A DNA stretch of 64,000 nucleotides from Cellulomonas sp. KH9 (lineage in GTDB: Bacteria > Actinomycetota > Actinomycetes > Actinomycetales > Cellulomonadaceae), in contig NZ_FOSE01000001.1 in NCBI RefSeq assembly GCF_900114185.1, positions 1,265,749-1,329,748 on the forward strand, given 5' to 3'. How positions within the stretch are numbered: position 1 is the first letter of the stretch; each line of letters begins with the position of its first letter. Shown here piece by piece: positions 43,637 to 51,722 of the stretch. Under the pieces are notes generated by a model. The model was not told the DNA's origin. It was given only the letters and a program-made list of their open reading frames with translations, and searched no databases. The translations under genes and the position numbers were made by a program.

Positions 43637-45649
43637 ATGTCCGCCGACTCCCTCCTCGACGCGCTCGACCCCGAGCAGCGCGCCGTCGCGACCGCTCTGA
43701 CGGGTCCCGTCTGCGTCCTCGCCGGCGCCGGCACGGGCAAGACCCGTGCGCTCACGCACCGCATCGCCTACGGCGTGCGCACCGGTGTGTACCGGCCCGC
43801 CTCGGTGCTGGCCGTCACCTTCACCGCGCGGGCGGCCGGCGAGATGCGGGTCCGGCTGCGGGACCTGGGGGCGAGCGGCGTCCAGGCGCGCACCTTCCAC
43901 GCCGCCGCGCTGCGCCAGCTGGGGCACTTCTGGCCCCGCGTCGTGGGGGGTGCGCCACCGCGCCTGGTCGAGCAGAAGGCCACGCTCGTCGCCGAGGCGG
44001 GGCGTCGGGTCGGGGTGGGGGTCGACCGCATCTCGGTGCGGGACCTCGCGGCCGAGATCGAGTGGGCCAAGGTGTCCCTCGTCACGGCCGAGGACTACGA
44101 GCGTGCCGCCGCCGCCGTGCGGCGTCCGGCACCCGCCGGGCAGGACGCGCAGGCGGTCGCGCGGCTGCTGACGGCCTACGAGGACGTCAAGACCGAGCGC
44201 GGCGTCATCGACTTCGAGGACGTGCTGCTGCTGCTCGCGGCGATGCTCGCGCAGCGCGGCGAGGTGGCCGACGAGGTGCGGGCGCAGTACCGGCACTTCG
44301 TCGTCGACGAGTACCAGGACGTCAGCCCGCTCCAGCAGTACCTGCTCGACCAGTGGCTGGGCGGTCGTCACGACGTGTGCGTCGTGGGGGACCCGAGCCA
44401 GACCATCTACTCGTTCGCCGGTGCGACGCCGCACCACCTGCTCACGTTCGCCGGGAGGCACCCCGGCACCCGGGTCGTGCGGCTGGTGCGGGACTACCGC
44501 TCGACGCCGCAGGTCGTGGGCCTGGCCAACCGGGTGCTGACGGCCACCCGACGGCCCGGTGACCCCGTGCCCCTGCACCTGGTCGCGCAGCAGCCCGACG
44601 GTCCCCAGGTCCGCTACACGGCGTACGACGACGACGAGGCCGAGGCGAGCGGGATCGCCGCCCGCGCGGCGCGCCTGATCGCGTCGGGCGTCCCCGCGAG
44701 CGAGATCGCGGTGCTCTACCGCACCAACGTGCAGTCGGAGGCGTTCGAGCAGGCGCTCGCGGCCGCGGGCGTCGGCTACCAGGTGCGCGGCGGCGAGCGG
44801 TTCTTCGCGCGGCGGGACGTGCGGGACGCCCTGGTGCTGCTGCGGGGCGGGGCGCGGTCGGCCGACCCCGACGTGCCGCTGGGGCAGACCGTCCGGGACA
44901 TCCTCACGTCCGTCGGCTGGTCCCCGCAGCCACCCGCCGCGCGCGGTGCGGCACGCGAGCGGTGGGACGCCATGCAGGCGCTGGTGGGCCTGGCGGACGA
45001 CATGGTGGAGGCGCGCGGCGGGGCGACCCTCGCCGACCTGGTGGCCGAGCTCGACGACCGGGCCTCGGCGCAGCACGCCCCCACGGTCGACGGTGTGACC
45101 CTCGCGTCGCTGCACGCGGCCAAGGGCCTGGAGTGGGACGCGGTGTTCCTGGCGGGCCTGTCGGACGGTCTGCTGCCCATCTCGTTGGCGCAGACCGAGG
45201 CGGCCGTGTCCGAGGAGCGTCGCCTGCTCTACGTCGGCGTGACGCGCGCCCGCCGGCACCTCGAGCTGTCCTACGCGGCGGCACGCACCCCCGGGTCCCG
45301 GGCCAACCGCACCCGCTCGCGGTTCCTCGCCGGGCTGTGGCCGGGCGAGGAGAAGGACCGTGGCGCAGGACGGCGGACGTCGGCCGCTGCCGACCCCGAG
45401 GTGCTGGACCGGCTGCGGAGGTGGCGGGACCGGGTGGCCGACGAGCGCGGTGTCCCGGCGTTCCGGGTGCTTCCCGACGTCGCGCTGGAGGCCGTGGCCG
45501 CGGCCATGCCGACCGCGCAGGAGGACCTGCGGCACGTCCGGGGGCTGGGGCAGACGCGGCTGCACGAGTACGGCGACGCCCTGCTCCGGGTGGTCGCCGG
45601 TGACTCCCCGGCGGGTCCCGGAGGAGCCGTGCGGACGAAGTTCCGTTAA
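43637..45649 (+). CDS. uvrD2: UvrD2-type DNA helicase with HRDC domain
   Basis: The 670-residue SF1A helicase has Walker A LAGAGTGKTRAL (about residues 27-38), motif II FVVDEYQDVSPLQ, motif III GDPSQTIYSFAGA, LHAAKGLEWDAV and YVGVTRARRHLELSYAAAR. A C-terminal HRDC domain (about 590-665, ending in RGLGQTRLHEYGDALL) follows after a linker of only about 35 residues. Mycobacterial UvrD2 carries a tetracysteine module between motor and HRDC; no cysteine is present there here. GAGACT ends 7 nt before the ATG at 43637. Its stop codon overlaps the AT-rich element of the whiB7 promoter. Confidence 0.94.
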   Translation: MSADSLLDALDPEQRAVATALTGPVCVLAGAGTGKTRALTHRIAYGVRTGVYRPASVLAVTFTARAAGEMRVRLRDLGASGVQARTFHAAALRQLGHFWPRVVGGAPPRLVEQKATLVAEAGRRVGVGVDRISVRDLAAEIEWAKVSLVTAEDYERAAAAVRRPAPAGQDAQAVARLLTAYEDVKTERGVIDFEDVLLLLAAMLAQRGEVADEVRAQYRHFVVDEYQDVSPLQQYLLDQWLGGRHDVCVVGDPSQTIYSFAGATPHHLLTFAGRHPGTRVVRLVRDYRSTPQVVGLANRVLTATRRPGDPVPLHLVAQQPDGPQVRYTAYDDDEAEASGIAARAARLIASGVPASEIAVLYRTNVQSEAFEQALAAAGVGYQVRGGERFFARRDVRDALVLLRGGARSADPDVPLGQTVRDILTSVGWSPQPPAARGAARERWDAMQALVGLADDMVEARGGATLADLVAELDDRASAQHAPTVDGVTLASLHAAKGLEWDAVFLAGLSDGLLPISLAQTEAAVSEERRLLYVGVTRARRHLELSYAAARTPGSRANRTRSRFLAGLWPGEEKDRGAGRRTSAAADPEVLDRLRRWRDRVADERGVPAFRVLPDVALEAVAAAMPTAQEDLRHVRGLGQTRLHEYGDALLRVVAGDSPAGPGGAVRTKFR

Positions 45650-45683
45650 TTGCTTGTGACGCCCGGACGGGCCGCCCTAGGGT
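45646..45683 (+). promoter_or_regulatory. whiB7 promoter with WhiB7-type AT-rich element
   Basis: TTAATTGC just upstream of the -35 TTGTGA (45654-45659), an 18-nt spacer and -10 TAGGGT (45678-45683) match the layout of WhiB7-autoactivated promoters, where WhiB7 bound to sigma-A reads an AT-rich minor groove next to the -35. The start of transcription should be near 45690, giving a leader of about 360 nt before whiB7. Confidence 0.8.
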
Positions 45684-45753
45684 GGTCACGTCCTTGTTCG
45701 CGGGGTGCTGCCGAAGAGGCGGGACCCGACCTGGAGAGGAGGTGGGTGCACTG

Positions 45754-45918
45754 ATGGAGAGCAACATGATCGACATGACGACGTCCGTCCACGCGTACGC
45801 GCGTTCCCTCACGCCCACCGCCGGGACCTTCCAGGGGATCGCTCCGTCCGTCGCCGGGCTCGAGCGTCGTCCGCGTCCCGCGACGTCCCGCGTCGACCTG
45901 TTCCCCAGGACTCCGTAG
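45754..45918 (+). CDS. Leader peptide (uORF) of whiB7
   Basis: This is a 54-codon open frame in the whiB7 leader, preceded by GAGGAGG. It starts MESNMIDMTTSVHAYARSL and ends DLFPRTP just before the stop at 45916. An in-frame GTG at 45742 is an alternative start. It is not homologous to an enzyme; its job is probably to let ribosomes report translation stress. Its last codons include one arm of an antiterminator helix (45908-45915). uORFs in whiB7 leaders are known in mycobacteria and streptomycetes. Confidence 0.75.
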   Translation: MESNMIDMTTSVHAYARSLTPTAGTFQGIAPSVAGLERRPRPATSRVDLFPRTP

Positions 45919-45979
45919 CAGCAGCCACACCAGGCAGGCCGCGGAGTCCGATCTCGGATCCGCGGCCTTTCTCGTCTCT
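45908..45979 (+). promoter_or_regulatory. whiB7 attenuator: antiterminator and intrinsic terminator
   Basis: The terminator stem is AGGCCGCGGA (45936-45945) with TCCGCGGCCT (45959-45968), extended inward by TCCGA/TCGGA with one bulged G, followed by TTTCTCGTCTCT. The competing pair is GGACTCCG (45908-45915, last codons of the uORF) with CGGAGTCC (45942-45949), which uses the 5' arm of the terminator. A ribosome finishing the uORF would cover 45908-45915 and allow termination; one stalled earlier would free it and permit readthrough into whiB7. Confidence 0.82.
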
Positions 45980-46052
45980 CCGGTCCCCACCGGGGCGAGC
46001 GGGCCCGATCCGGTACCCCCAGCTCACCTCGTCAGGACACCAGGAGGACATC

Positions 46053-46394
46053 GTGCGGCTCACCACGCTGCTCGACACCGTCAACCAGGGCGGCTCCGGC
46101 CCCTGGCCCGCCGACAGCACCGTCACGACCGACGACCAGTTCGACCGGATGGTCGCCGACCTCATCCCGTGCCGTTCCCACGACGCCGAGCTCTGGTTCG
46201 CCGAGCGCCAGGCCGACGTGGAGCGGGCGAAGGCCCTGTGCCGGGAGTGCCCGATGATCCAGGGCTGCCTCGCCGGCGCCGTGGAACGCGCCGAGCCGTG
46301 GGGCGTGTGGGGCGGTCAGGTCTTCGTCGGCGGTGTCGTCGTGCCGACCAAGCGGGGCCGCGGCCGGCCGCGCAAGGACGCCTCGGCGGCCTGA
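46053..46394 (+). CDS. whiB7: WhiB7 transcriptional regulator of antibiotic tolerance
   Basis: The 113-residue product has four Fe-S cysteines, Cys40, Cys63, Cys66 and Cys72 (IPC, then CRECPMIQGC), the EPWGVWGG turn that packs on sigma-A (about 81-88) and a C-terminal AT-hook RGRGRPRK (101-108), the hallmark of WhiB7 among Wbl proteins. It activates resistance and redox genes when translation is disturbed, including its own gene. AGGAGG lies just before the GTG at 46053. Expression is gated by the upstream attenuator. Confidence 0.97.
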   Translation: MRLTTLLDTVNQGGSGPWPADSTVTTDDQFDRMVADLIPCRSHDAELWFAERQADVERAKALCRECPMIQGCLAGAVERAEPWGVWGGQVFVGGVVVPTKRGRGRPRKDASAA

Positions 46395-46434
46395 CGCGCC
46401 ACCGCGCGTGACCGGCACCGGCAGACCCACCACC

Positions 46435-46475
46435 ACGCCGGGTCGCGCGAGCTCGCTGCTCGCGCGACCCGGCGT
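46435..46475. terminator. Perfect 18-bp bidirectional terminator
   Basis: ACGCCGGGTCGCGCGAGC and its complement with a TCGCT loop separate whiB7 from the convergent ThiF-like gene. Confidence 0.88.
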
Positions 46476-46478
46476 CCG

Positions 46479-47540
46479 TCATGTCCCCGCGGGCGGCCCG
46501 ATCGGGGCCGGTGCGACCGGGGGCGTCAGGCACCCGCAGGCGGGGTGCGCCGACCAGTGACGTTCCCGGTGCGCGAGGTCCGGCAGGGAGATCTCGACCG
46601 TCGTGCCGCTGAGCGCCGGTGCCGTCCCGGCCAGGAACGCCAGGACGTGCGCGGCGGCGAGCGCCGCGCACGCACCGGCGAGCACGCCCACCTCACCGGC
46701 GTCCCGTGCGCCGGTGGTGACGGCCCCCAGGACCGCGGGCCAGCCCGGGTCGGCGTCCGCGCGGTGCAGGTCGAGGCACCGCAGGCACGGGTCCGTCCCG
46801 GGCCGCACGAGCGGACCGACCGATGCGTCCGCGACCCGCAGGACCACCGACAGGTGCGTCACCTGCTCGCCGAGCAGCCGGACCGTCCGCAACGGGTCGG
46901 CCGCCTCCTGCTCGACGACCACGACCAGGTCCGGCTCACCGTCGGTCGTCACCCGCGTCCCGGGCGTGGCCTCCCGGAGCACGCGCGTCGCGGCCACGAG
47001 CCGGGGCGTGCCGACGTCGGCCCAGCGGTGCCCGCCCGCGACGACGTCGGGCGAGCGCACCGGCGCCTCGTCGTCGAGCAGCAGCGTGCCGACGCCGGCG
47101 GCCGCGAGGTGACGCGCCACCCCCAGCCCGGTCGGCCCCAGCCCGACCACGCCGACGATCGCGTCGGCCCGCGCGGCCACGACCCGGGGTCCCGCGGCGT
47201 CGGGGCGCAGCAGTGTCCACGCGGCGGCGTCCGCGGCAGCGGGCCCGTGCACGGCACCCGCGACGTCGGGACGCGGCCGGGTCAGGCCGGCGCGCCGCAG
47301 GTCGTCGACCGTGGCGGCCACGGCGACCGGGTCGGCACCGGCGGCACGCGCGCGCGTCGGCAGCGACGTCAGGTCCGTCGTGCCGTCCACGGCGGTCCAC
47401 ACGCGCACCTCGGCCGCGCTCAGGCCCACCAGGCGCACCGCCCAGCGGGGGTCGGTGCCCACCTGGACCTCGTCGGCCGCCCGTGGCAGCACACGCAGGC
47501 CCGGACGCAGCTGCACGGGGCGGGGTGCGGGACGGGTCAC
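46479..47540 (-). CDS. Divergent ThiF/MoeB-fold protein (E1-like)
   Basis: The 353-residue product has an N-terminal region of about 130 residues of the kind seen in ThiF-type/TOMM leader-binding proteins (RVLPRAADEVQVG, VGLSAAEVRVW). A Rossmann adenylation-like domain follows (VVGLGPTGLGVARHLAAAGVG, LLLDDE). Cysteines CLRC and CGC near the end could make the E1-type zinc site. The usual catalytic Arg and Lys after the nucleotide motif are not recognisable, so true adenylation is doubtful. The family neighbours whiB7 in actinobacteria. The GTG at 47540 follows CATCGT by 6 nt. Confidence 0.75.
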   Translation of the reverse strand: MTRPAPRPVQLRPGLRVLPRAADEVQVGTDPRWAVRLVGLSAAEVRVWTAVDGTTDLTSLPTRARAAGADPVAVAATVDDLRRAGLTRPRPDVAGAVHGPAAADAAAWTLLRPDAAGPRVVAARADAIVGVVGLGPTGLGVARHLAAAGVGTLLLDDEAPVRSPDVVAGGHRWADVGTPRLVAATRVLREATPGTRVTTDGEPDLVVVVEQEAADPLRTVRLLGEQVTHLSVVLRVADASVGPLVRPGTDPCLRCLDLHRADADPGWPAVLGAVTTGARDAGEVGVLAGACAALAAAHVLAFLAGTAPALSGTTVEISLPDLAHRERHWSAHPACGCLTPPVAPAPIGPPAGT

Positions 47541-47610
47541 CCCGCCACGATGGCACCGGGCGCGCCGGCCCGTCGGACGTCGTCCACAGGGTCGGTGCCC
47601 GGGGCTACCG

Positions 47611-47670
47611 GACCGGTCAGGACGCGACCGGTCAGGACGCGACCGGTCAGGACGCGACCGGTCAGGACGC
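47611..47670. repeat. Four perfect 15-bp tandem repeats
   Basis: GACCGGTCAGGACGC occurs at 47611, 47626, 47641 and 47656 without a mismatch. Each unit contains the 8-bp palindrome GACCGGTC. The array lies 70-130 bp upstream of the ThiF-like gene and directly beside a terminator. Confidence 0.97.
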
Positions 47671-47671
47671 G

Positions 47672-47705
47672 ACGAGGGCACCGTCGCGTGCGACGGTGCC
47701 CTCGT
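47672..47705 (-). terminator. 16-bp perfect hairpin after the DUF5679 gene
   Basis: ACGAGGGCACCGTCGC and its complement are separated by only two bases. It follows the DUF5679 stop by 33 bp. Confidence 0.8.
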
Positions 47706-47738
47706 GGTCGTCGCGGTCGACCGCGACGGGGCGCGCTC

Positions 47739-47897
47739 TCAGGCCTTGCCGAGGATCCGGTTGAGCTTGGTGCCGCAGACGGGGCAGACGGCCTTGGCCA
47801 TCCGGCGACCCGACTCGGAGACGACGACGTCGCCCTCCGTCTCCCGCTTCTCCTTGCACTTCACGCAGTAGAACTCGCCCGCCCAGGTGTCGGCCAT
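47739..47897 (-). CDS. DUF5679 small zinc-ribbon protein
   Basis: The 52-residue protein has two CXXC pairs, Cys11/Cys14 (CVKC) and Cys38/Cys41 (CPVC), a rubredoxin-like zinc ribbon with a basic end (KLNRILGKA). Such proteins are widespread in actinobacteria; RNA or DNA binding is possible but not shown. GAGGAGGG stands before the ATG at 47897, so this one is not leaderless. Confidence 0.88.
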   Translation of the reverse strand: MADTWAGEFYCVKCKEKRETEGDVVVSESGRRMAKAVCPVCGTKLNRILGKA

Positions 47898-48090
47898 GTG
47901 GTCCCTCCTCATGCTCCTCACCGGGCGGTGGCATCGCGCCCGGGGCAGGGACCGTGACGGCCGCCGTGCGGTCACAGAGTAGTGGCCGGTGCCCGTGGGC
48001 GTGCCCGTCAGGGGTCGCATCCTGCCCGGCAGCGGGTGAAGCCGGGCGTCGCGAGGCCCCACGGCAGCCTGCGCGCGCTAGCGTGCGGGG

Positions 48091-48738
48091 GTGCCGACAT
48101 CGCGCGAGGCGACGCCGCGCGATCCCGCACGCCGTGACCCCGGTACCGCCGGGCCGTCTCCGGACGCGGCGGCCGCGGGACCGACGGTCGAGGTGCGGCG
48201 TTCGCGTCGTCGTGCCCGCACCGTCAGCGCCTGGCGCGAGGGCGGGCGGACGATCGTCGCGATCCCCGCGCGGTTCACGCGCGCGCAGGAGCGCGAGTGG
48301 GTCGGACGCATGGTGGACCGGCTCGCCGCCCAGGACCGCCGCCGCCGACCGTCCGACGACCAGCTGGTCGCCCGCGCGGCGGAGCTGTCCCGCCGCTACC
48401 TCGGCGGCCGTGCCGTGCCGAGCAGCGTCCGGTGGTCGTCCAACCAGGGCCGCCGCTGGGGCTCGTGCACCCCGGCCGAGGGGACCATCCGGATCTCCGA
48501 CCGGGTCCAGGGCATGCCGCGCTGGGTGCTGGACTACGTGCTGCTGCACGAGCTGGCGCACCTGCTGCAGCCGGGCCACGGCGAGGCGTTCTGGGCCGAG
48601 CTGAGCACCTACCCGCACACCCAGCGCGCGCGCGGCTTCCTCGAGGGGTGCGCGTTCACGCGGGACGGGCACGAGCAGGGCGACGAGCCGGACGAGCCGG
48701 GTGTCGACGACACCGACGAGCCCGCCGACGACCTCTGA
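48091..48738 (+). CDS. YgjP/M48-like zinc metallopeptidase
   Basis: The 215-residue product has a basic N-terminal stretch (RRSRRRARTVSAWREGG), then the YgjP/SprT-like domain with SSNQGRRWGSCTPAEGTIRISDR, the zincin motif LLHELAHLLQPGHG (HExxH plus downstream His) and an acidic tail rich in Asp and Glu. The substrate is unknown; related proteins act on nucleic-acid-bound or damaged proteins. TAGCGT ends 6 nt before the GTG at 48091. Confidence 0.88.
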   Translation: MPTSREATPRDPARRDPGTAGPSPDAAAAGPTVEVRRSRRRARTVSAWREGGRTIVAIPARFTRAQEREWVGRMVDRLAAQDRRRRPSDDQLVARAAELSRRYLGGRAVPSSVRWSSNQGRRWGSCTPAEGTIRISDRVQGMPRWVLDYVLLHELAHLLQPGHGEAFWAELSTYPHTQRARGFLEGCAFTRDGHEQGDEPDEPGVDDTDEPADDL

Positions 48739-48771
48739 GCCGGACGACGTGCGGTCGCTCGCGCCGACCGG

Positions 48772-50247
48772 TCAGCCCGCGGGGGTCCCGGAGGTCCCGG
48801 GGGGCCCCTCGTCGCCCGCGTCGTCGGTCCCGGCGCCGCCCGTGCCGGCCGCGTCGTCGAGGATCTGCGCCAGGGCGCGGTCCAGGTCCGCGGACTCGTC
48901 GACCGCGGCCCGGCGACGGGCGTCGTACCCCTGGGGGTCGTCGAGGTCGGCGGGGGTCGGGACGAGGTCGGGGTGCTCCCACACGGCGTCGCGCCCCGCG
49001 GCCCCGCGCGTCGTGGTCAGGTGCGCCCACACGGTCGCCGCGTCGCGCAGCCGCCGGGGTCGCAGCTCCAGTCCCACGAGGCTCGCGAACGTCTGCTCCG
49101 CGGGCCCGCCGGCGGCGCGCCGACGGCGCACCATCTCCCGCAGCGGCACGCTGTGCGGCAGGTGCGGGGTCGCGGCCGTGGTCGCGACCTCGTCGACCCA
49201 GCCCTCGACGAGCGCGAGCGCGTGCTCCAGGCGGGCGAGGGCGGCCTGCTGCGCGGGCGTCGTCTGGGGGGCGAACACGCCGCCCGACAACGCCTCCTGC
49301 AGCGCCGCCGGGTCGCTGGGGTCGATCGAGGACACGGCGTCCTCGAGCTGCTCCACGTCGATCGCGATGCCGCGGGCGTACTCGGCGACCGCGTCGAGGA
49401 GGTGCGCGCGCAACCAGGGGACGTGCGCGAAGAGCCGGTTGGCCGCCGCCTCGCGGAGCGCGAGGTAGAGGCGCACCTCCTCGACCGGGACGTCCAGCCC
49501 CTCCGCGAAGGCGTCGACGTTGGCCGCGACGAGCGCGGGGGCCGGACGCTCGAGCAGCGGCAGGCCGATGTCGGTGGTGCCGAAGACCTCGCGCGCCAGG
49601 GTGCCCGCGGCCTGGCCGACCTGCAGGCCGAAGACCGCGGAACCCAGGCCACGCAGCAGCTGGGCGGGGTCGGCCATGCCGGGCGGCAGCCCCGGCGGCA
49701 GGCCGCCGGGCAGCCCGTCGCCGAGCTCGCCGATGGCCGGCCCGAGCGCGTCGGCCAGCGCGGCCGAGAGCGACGCCGCGACGGGCTCGGTCAGCGTGCG
49801 CCACGTGGGCAGCGTCGCCTCGACCCACTCGGCACGGCTCCACGCATGGGCCGTGCCCGTGGCCGGCGGCAGGTCGGTCGCCGCGTCCAGCCACAGCTCG
49901 GCCACCGACAGCGCGTCGCGGACGTCCTTGACGCGGCCGGGCGACAGTGCGGGGTCGCCACCGGCCGCGGCCTGCTGGCGGGCCAGGTCGTGGGCCATCT
50001 CCCAGTTCACGGGATCGTCGCCGGACGTCGCGAGCATGCGCTGCACCTGGCCCAGCGCCTGCTGGAGCGCGACGGGGTCGGTGGGCAGACCGGACCCGGC
50101 CGCCATCGCGGCAGGGTCGACACCCATCGCGCGCATCTCGCGGATCGCGTCGTCCGCCGCGGGACCGAGCATCGCGCGCAGCATCTGCTCCCACTGCTGC
50201 GGACCGGTCGCGTCGGGTCCGTCGGGGGAGGGGACGTCGGGGCTCAT
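48772..50247 (-). CDS. DUF2342/Zincin_2 putative metalloprotease
   Basis: The 491-residue product matches the actinobacterial family annotated as zinc-dependent metalloprotease (Zincin_2). It has a conserved helical core with GTTDIGLPL, LREAAANRLFAHVPWLRAHL and later SVPLREMVRRRRA. The region where a zinc motif is expected reads AAANRLFAH, so the catalytic ligands are not obvious. The N-terminal third is Ala/Gly/Pro-rich (GLPGGLPPGLPPGM). CAGGAGG precedes the ATG at 50247. It is convergent with the YgjP-like gene and divergent from the Lon-type protease. Confidence 0.8.
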   Translation of the reverse strand: MSPDVPSPDGPDATGPQQWEQMLRAMLGPAADDAIREMRAMGVDPAAMAAGSGLPTDPVALQQALGQVQRMLATSGDDPVNWEMAHDLARQQAAAGGDPALSPGRVKDVRDALSVAELWLDAATDLPPATGTAHAWSRAEWVEATLPTWRTLTEPVAASLSAALADALGPAIGELGDGLPGGLPPGLPPGMADPAQLLRGLGSAVFGLQVGQAAGTLAREVFGTTDIGLPLLERPAPALVAANVDAFAEGLDVPVEEVRLYLALREAAANRLFAHVPWLRAHLLDAVAEYARGIAIDVEQLEDAVSSIDPSDPAALQEALSGGVFAPQTTPAQQAALARLEHALALVEGWVDEVATTAATPHLPHSVPLREMVRRRRAAGGPAEQTFASLVGLELRPRRLRDAATVWAHLTTTRGAAGRDAVWEHPDLVPTPADLDDPQGYDARRRAAVDESADLDRALAQILDDAAGTGGAGTDDAGDEGPPGTSGTPAG

Positions 50248-50384
50248 GCGGGCCTCCTGACTGGCCGGGGAGCACCACGGTAACCGCGCACGGGCCCACC
50301 CCGAGCGGTGGCTGCGCCCGGTTCGCTCACGGCGCACACGCGCGGTGCGGGTGGGCGCGACCGCGGTGGGGGATGATCGTGCAC

Positions 50385-51692
50385 GTGCTCGACGAGAAGC
50401 CGACCGGTCCGGCCGACGACCCGGGACCGCGCGACCCGCAGGACGTGCCCGAGGTCGCCGCACCGCCGCACGGCACCGACCAGGTGCGGGAGGTCGGTGA
50501 CCCGGCCACGGACGACGCCGCCGCGCCGGACGTCGCTGCGCCGGACGGTGCCGAGCCGGACGGTGCCGAGCCGGACGGTGCCGAGCCGGACGGTGGCCGG
50601 CTCGACCCGGACGCGGACCTCGAGCAGTTCGAGCCCGCACCCCCGTCGCCCCGCGCGATCGTGCTGTCGTTCGGCACCCTCGTCGCGGCGGTCCTGGTCG
50701 GGATCCTGGCCGTGATCCCCGCGCCGTACGCGGTCAACGGGCCGGGGCCGACCAAGGACGTGCTCGGCGAGGTGGGCGGTGACCCGCTGATCGAGGTCAG
50801 CGGTGCCGAGACCTACCCGTCCACGGGCGAGCTGCTCCTCACCACCATCTCGGGGGTGGGCGGCCCGGGCTACCCCGCCCGGCTGCTCAACGTGCTGGGC
50901 GGCTGGATCTCGCCGGACTCGGTGGTCCGCCCCGTGGAGACCGTGTACCCGCAGGACGTCTCGCAGGAGGAGCTCGACGAGTCGAACGCCGGGCTCATGG
51001 TGTCGTCGCAGGAGAACGCGGTCGTCGCGGCGCTCACCGAGCTCGGGTACGAGGTGCCCGCGACGCTGGTCGTCGCCGGCACCGTCGAGGGCACGGACGC
51101 CGAGGGCAAGCTCGAGGAGGGGGACGTCCTGACGGCCCTCGACGGTGAGCCGCTGCCCGACTACCAGACCCTGGTGAGCGCGCTGCAGGAGGTCGACCCG
51201 GGCGACACCGTGACGCTCACGGTGAACCGGCACTCGCGCACCGTCGACGTGCCGATCGTCACGGGGGAGCGCGAGGGCGGCGGTGCGCAGATCGGCGTGT
51301 TCGTCGACCCGTCGTTCGACATGCCGATCGACGTCAGCATCAACATCGAGGGCATCGGCGGGCCGAGCGCCGGCACGATGTTCGCGCTCGGCCTCGTCGA
51401 CCTGCTGACACCCGAGGACGAGGCCGACGGCGAGGTCGTCGCGGGCACGGGGACGATCGACGTCACCGGGGCCGTGGGACCGATCGGCGGGATCCGCCAG
51501 AAGCTGGCCGGCGCGGTCCGCGACGGTGCCACGTGGTTCCTGGCGCCGTCGGAGAACTGCGACGAGGTCGTCGGGCACGTGCCCGACGGGCTGCGCGTCG
51601 TCGAGGTGTCCACGCTGCGCGAGGCGCGCGAGGCCCTGGTCGCGATCGGCGCGGGCACCGGCGACGACCTGCCCACCTGCACGGCCGACTGA
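50385..51692 (+). CDS. PDZ/Lon-type (S16) membrane-anchored protease
   Basis: The product has about 435 residues. A disordered acidic N-terminus includes four AEPDG-type repeats, encoded by 15-bp repeats near 50545-50590. One transmembrane helix follows (about residues 88-108), then a PDZ domain (VEGTDAEGKLEEGDVLTALDGEPLPDYQ) and a Lon-like catalytic domain with Ser in GGPSAGTMFAL and Lys in GGIRQKLAGA. It is YlbL-like, cutting proteins outside the membrane. I chose the GTG at 50385, 7 nt after GATGAT; in-frame ATG 50373 and GTG 50379 are alternatives. Confidence 0.88.
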   Translation: MLDEKPTGPADDPGPRDPQDVPEVAAPPHGTDQVREVGDPATDDAAAPDVAAPDGAEPDGAEPDGAEPDGGRLDPDADLEQFEPAPPSPRAIVLSFGTLVAAVLVGILAVIPAPYAVNGPGPTKDVLGEVGGDPLIEVSGAETYPSTGELLLTTISGVGGPGYPARLLNVLGGWISPDSVVRPVETVYPQDVSQEELDESNAGLMVSSQENAVVAALTELGYEVPATLVVAGTVEGTDAEGKLEEGDVLTALDGEPLPDYQTLVSALQEVDPGDTVTLTVNRHSRTVDVPIVTGEREGGGAQIGVFVDPSFDMPIDVSINIEGIGGPSAGTMFALGLVDLLTPEDEADGEVVAGTGTIDVTGAVGPIGGIRQKLAGAVRDGATWFLAPSENCDEVVGHVPDGLRVVEVSTLREAREALVAIGAGTGDDLPTCTAD

Positions 51693-51722
51693 GCGTCCCG
51701 GACGCCGCGGCCGGCCGGGAGG

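Noticed and set aside
47611..47670. CRISPR array or coding repeat
   Set aside because: The 15-bp units have no spacers, and the minus-strand frame through them merely extends the ThiF-like frame upstream of its probable start.
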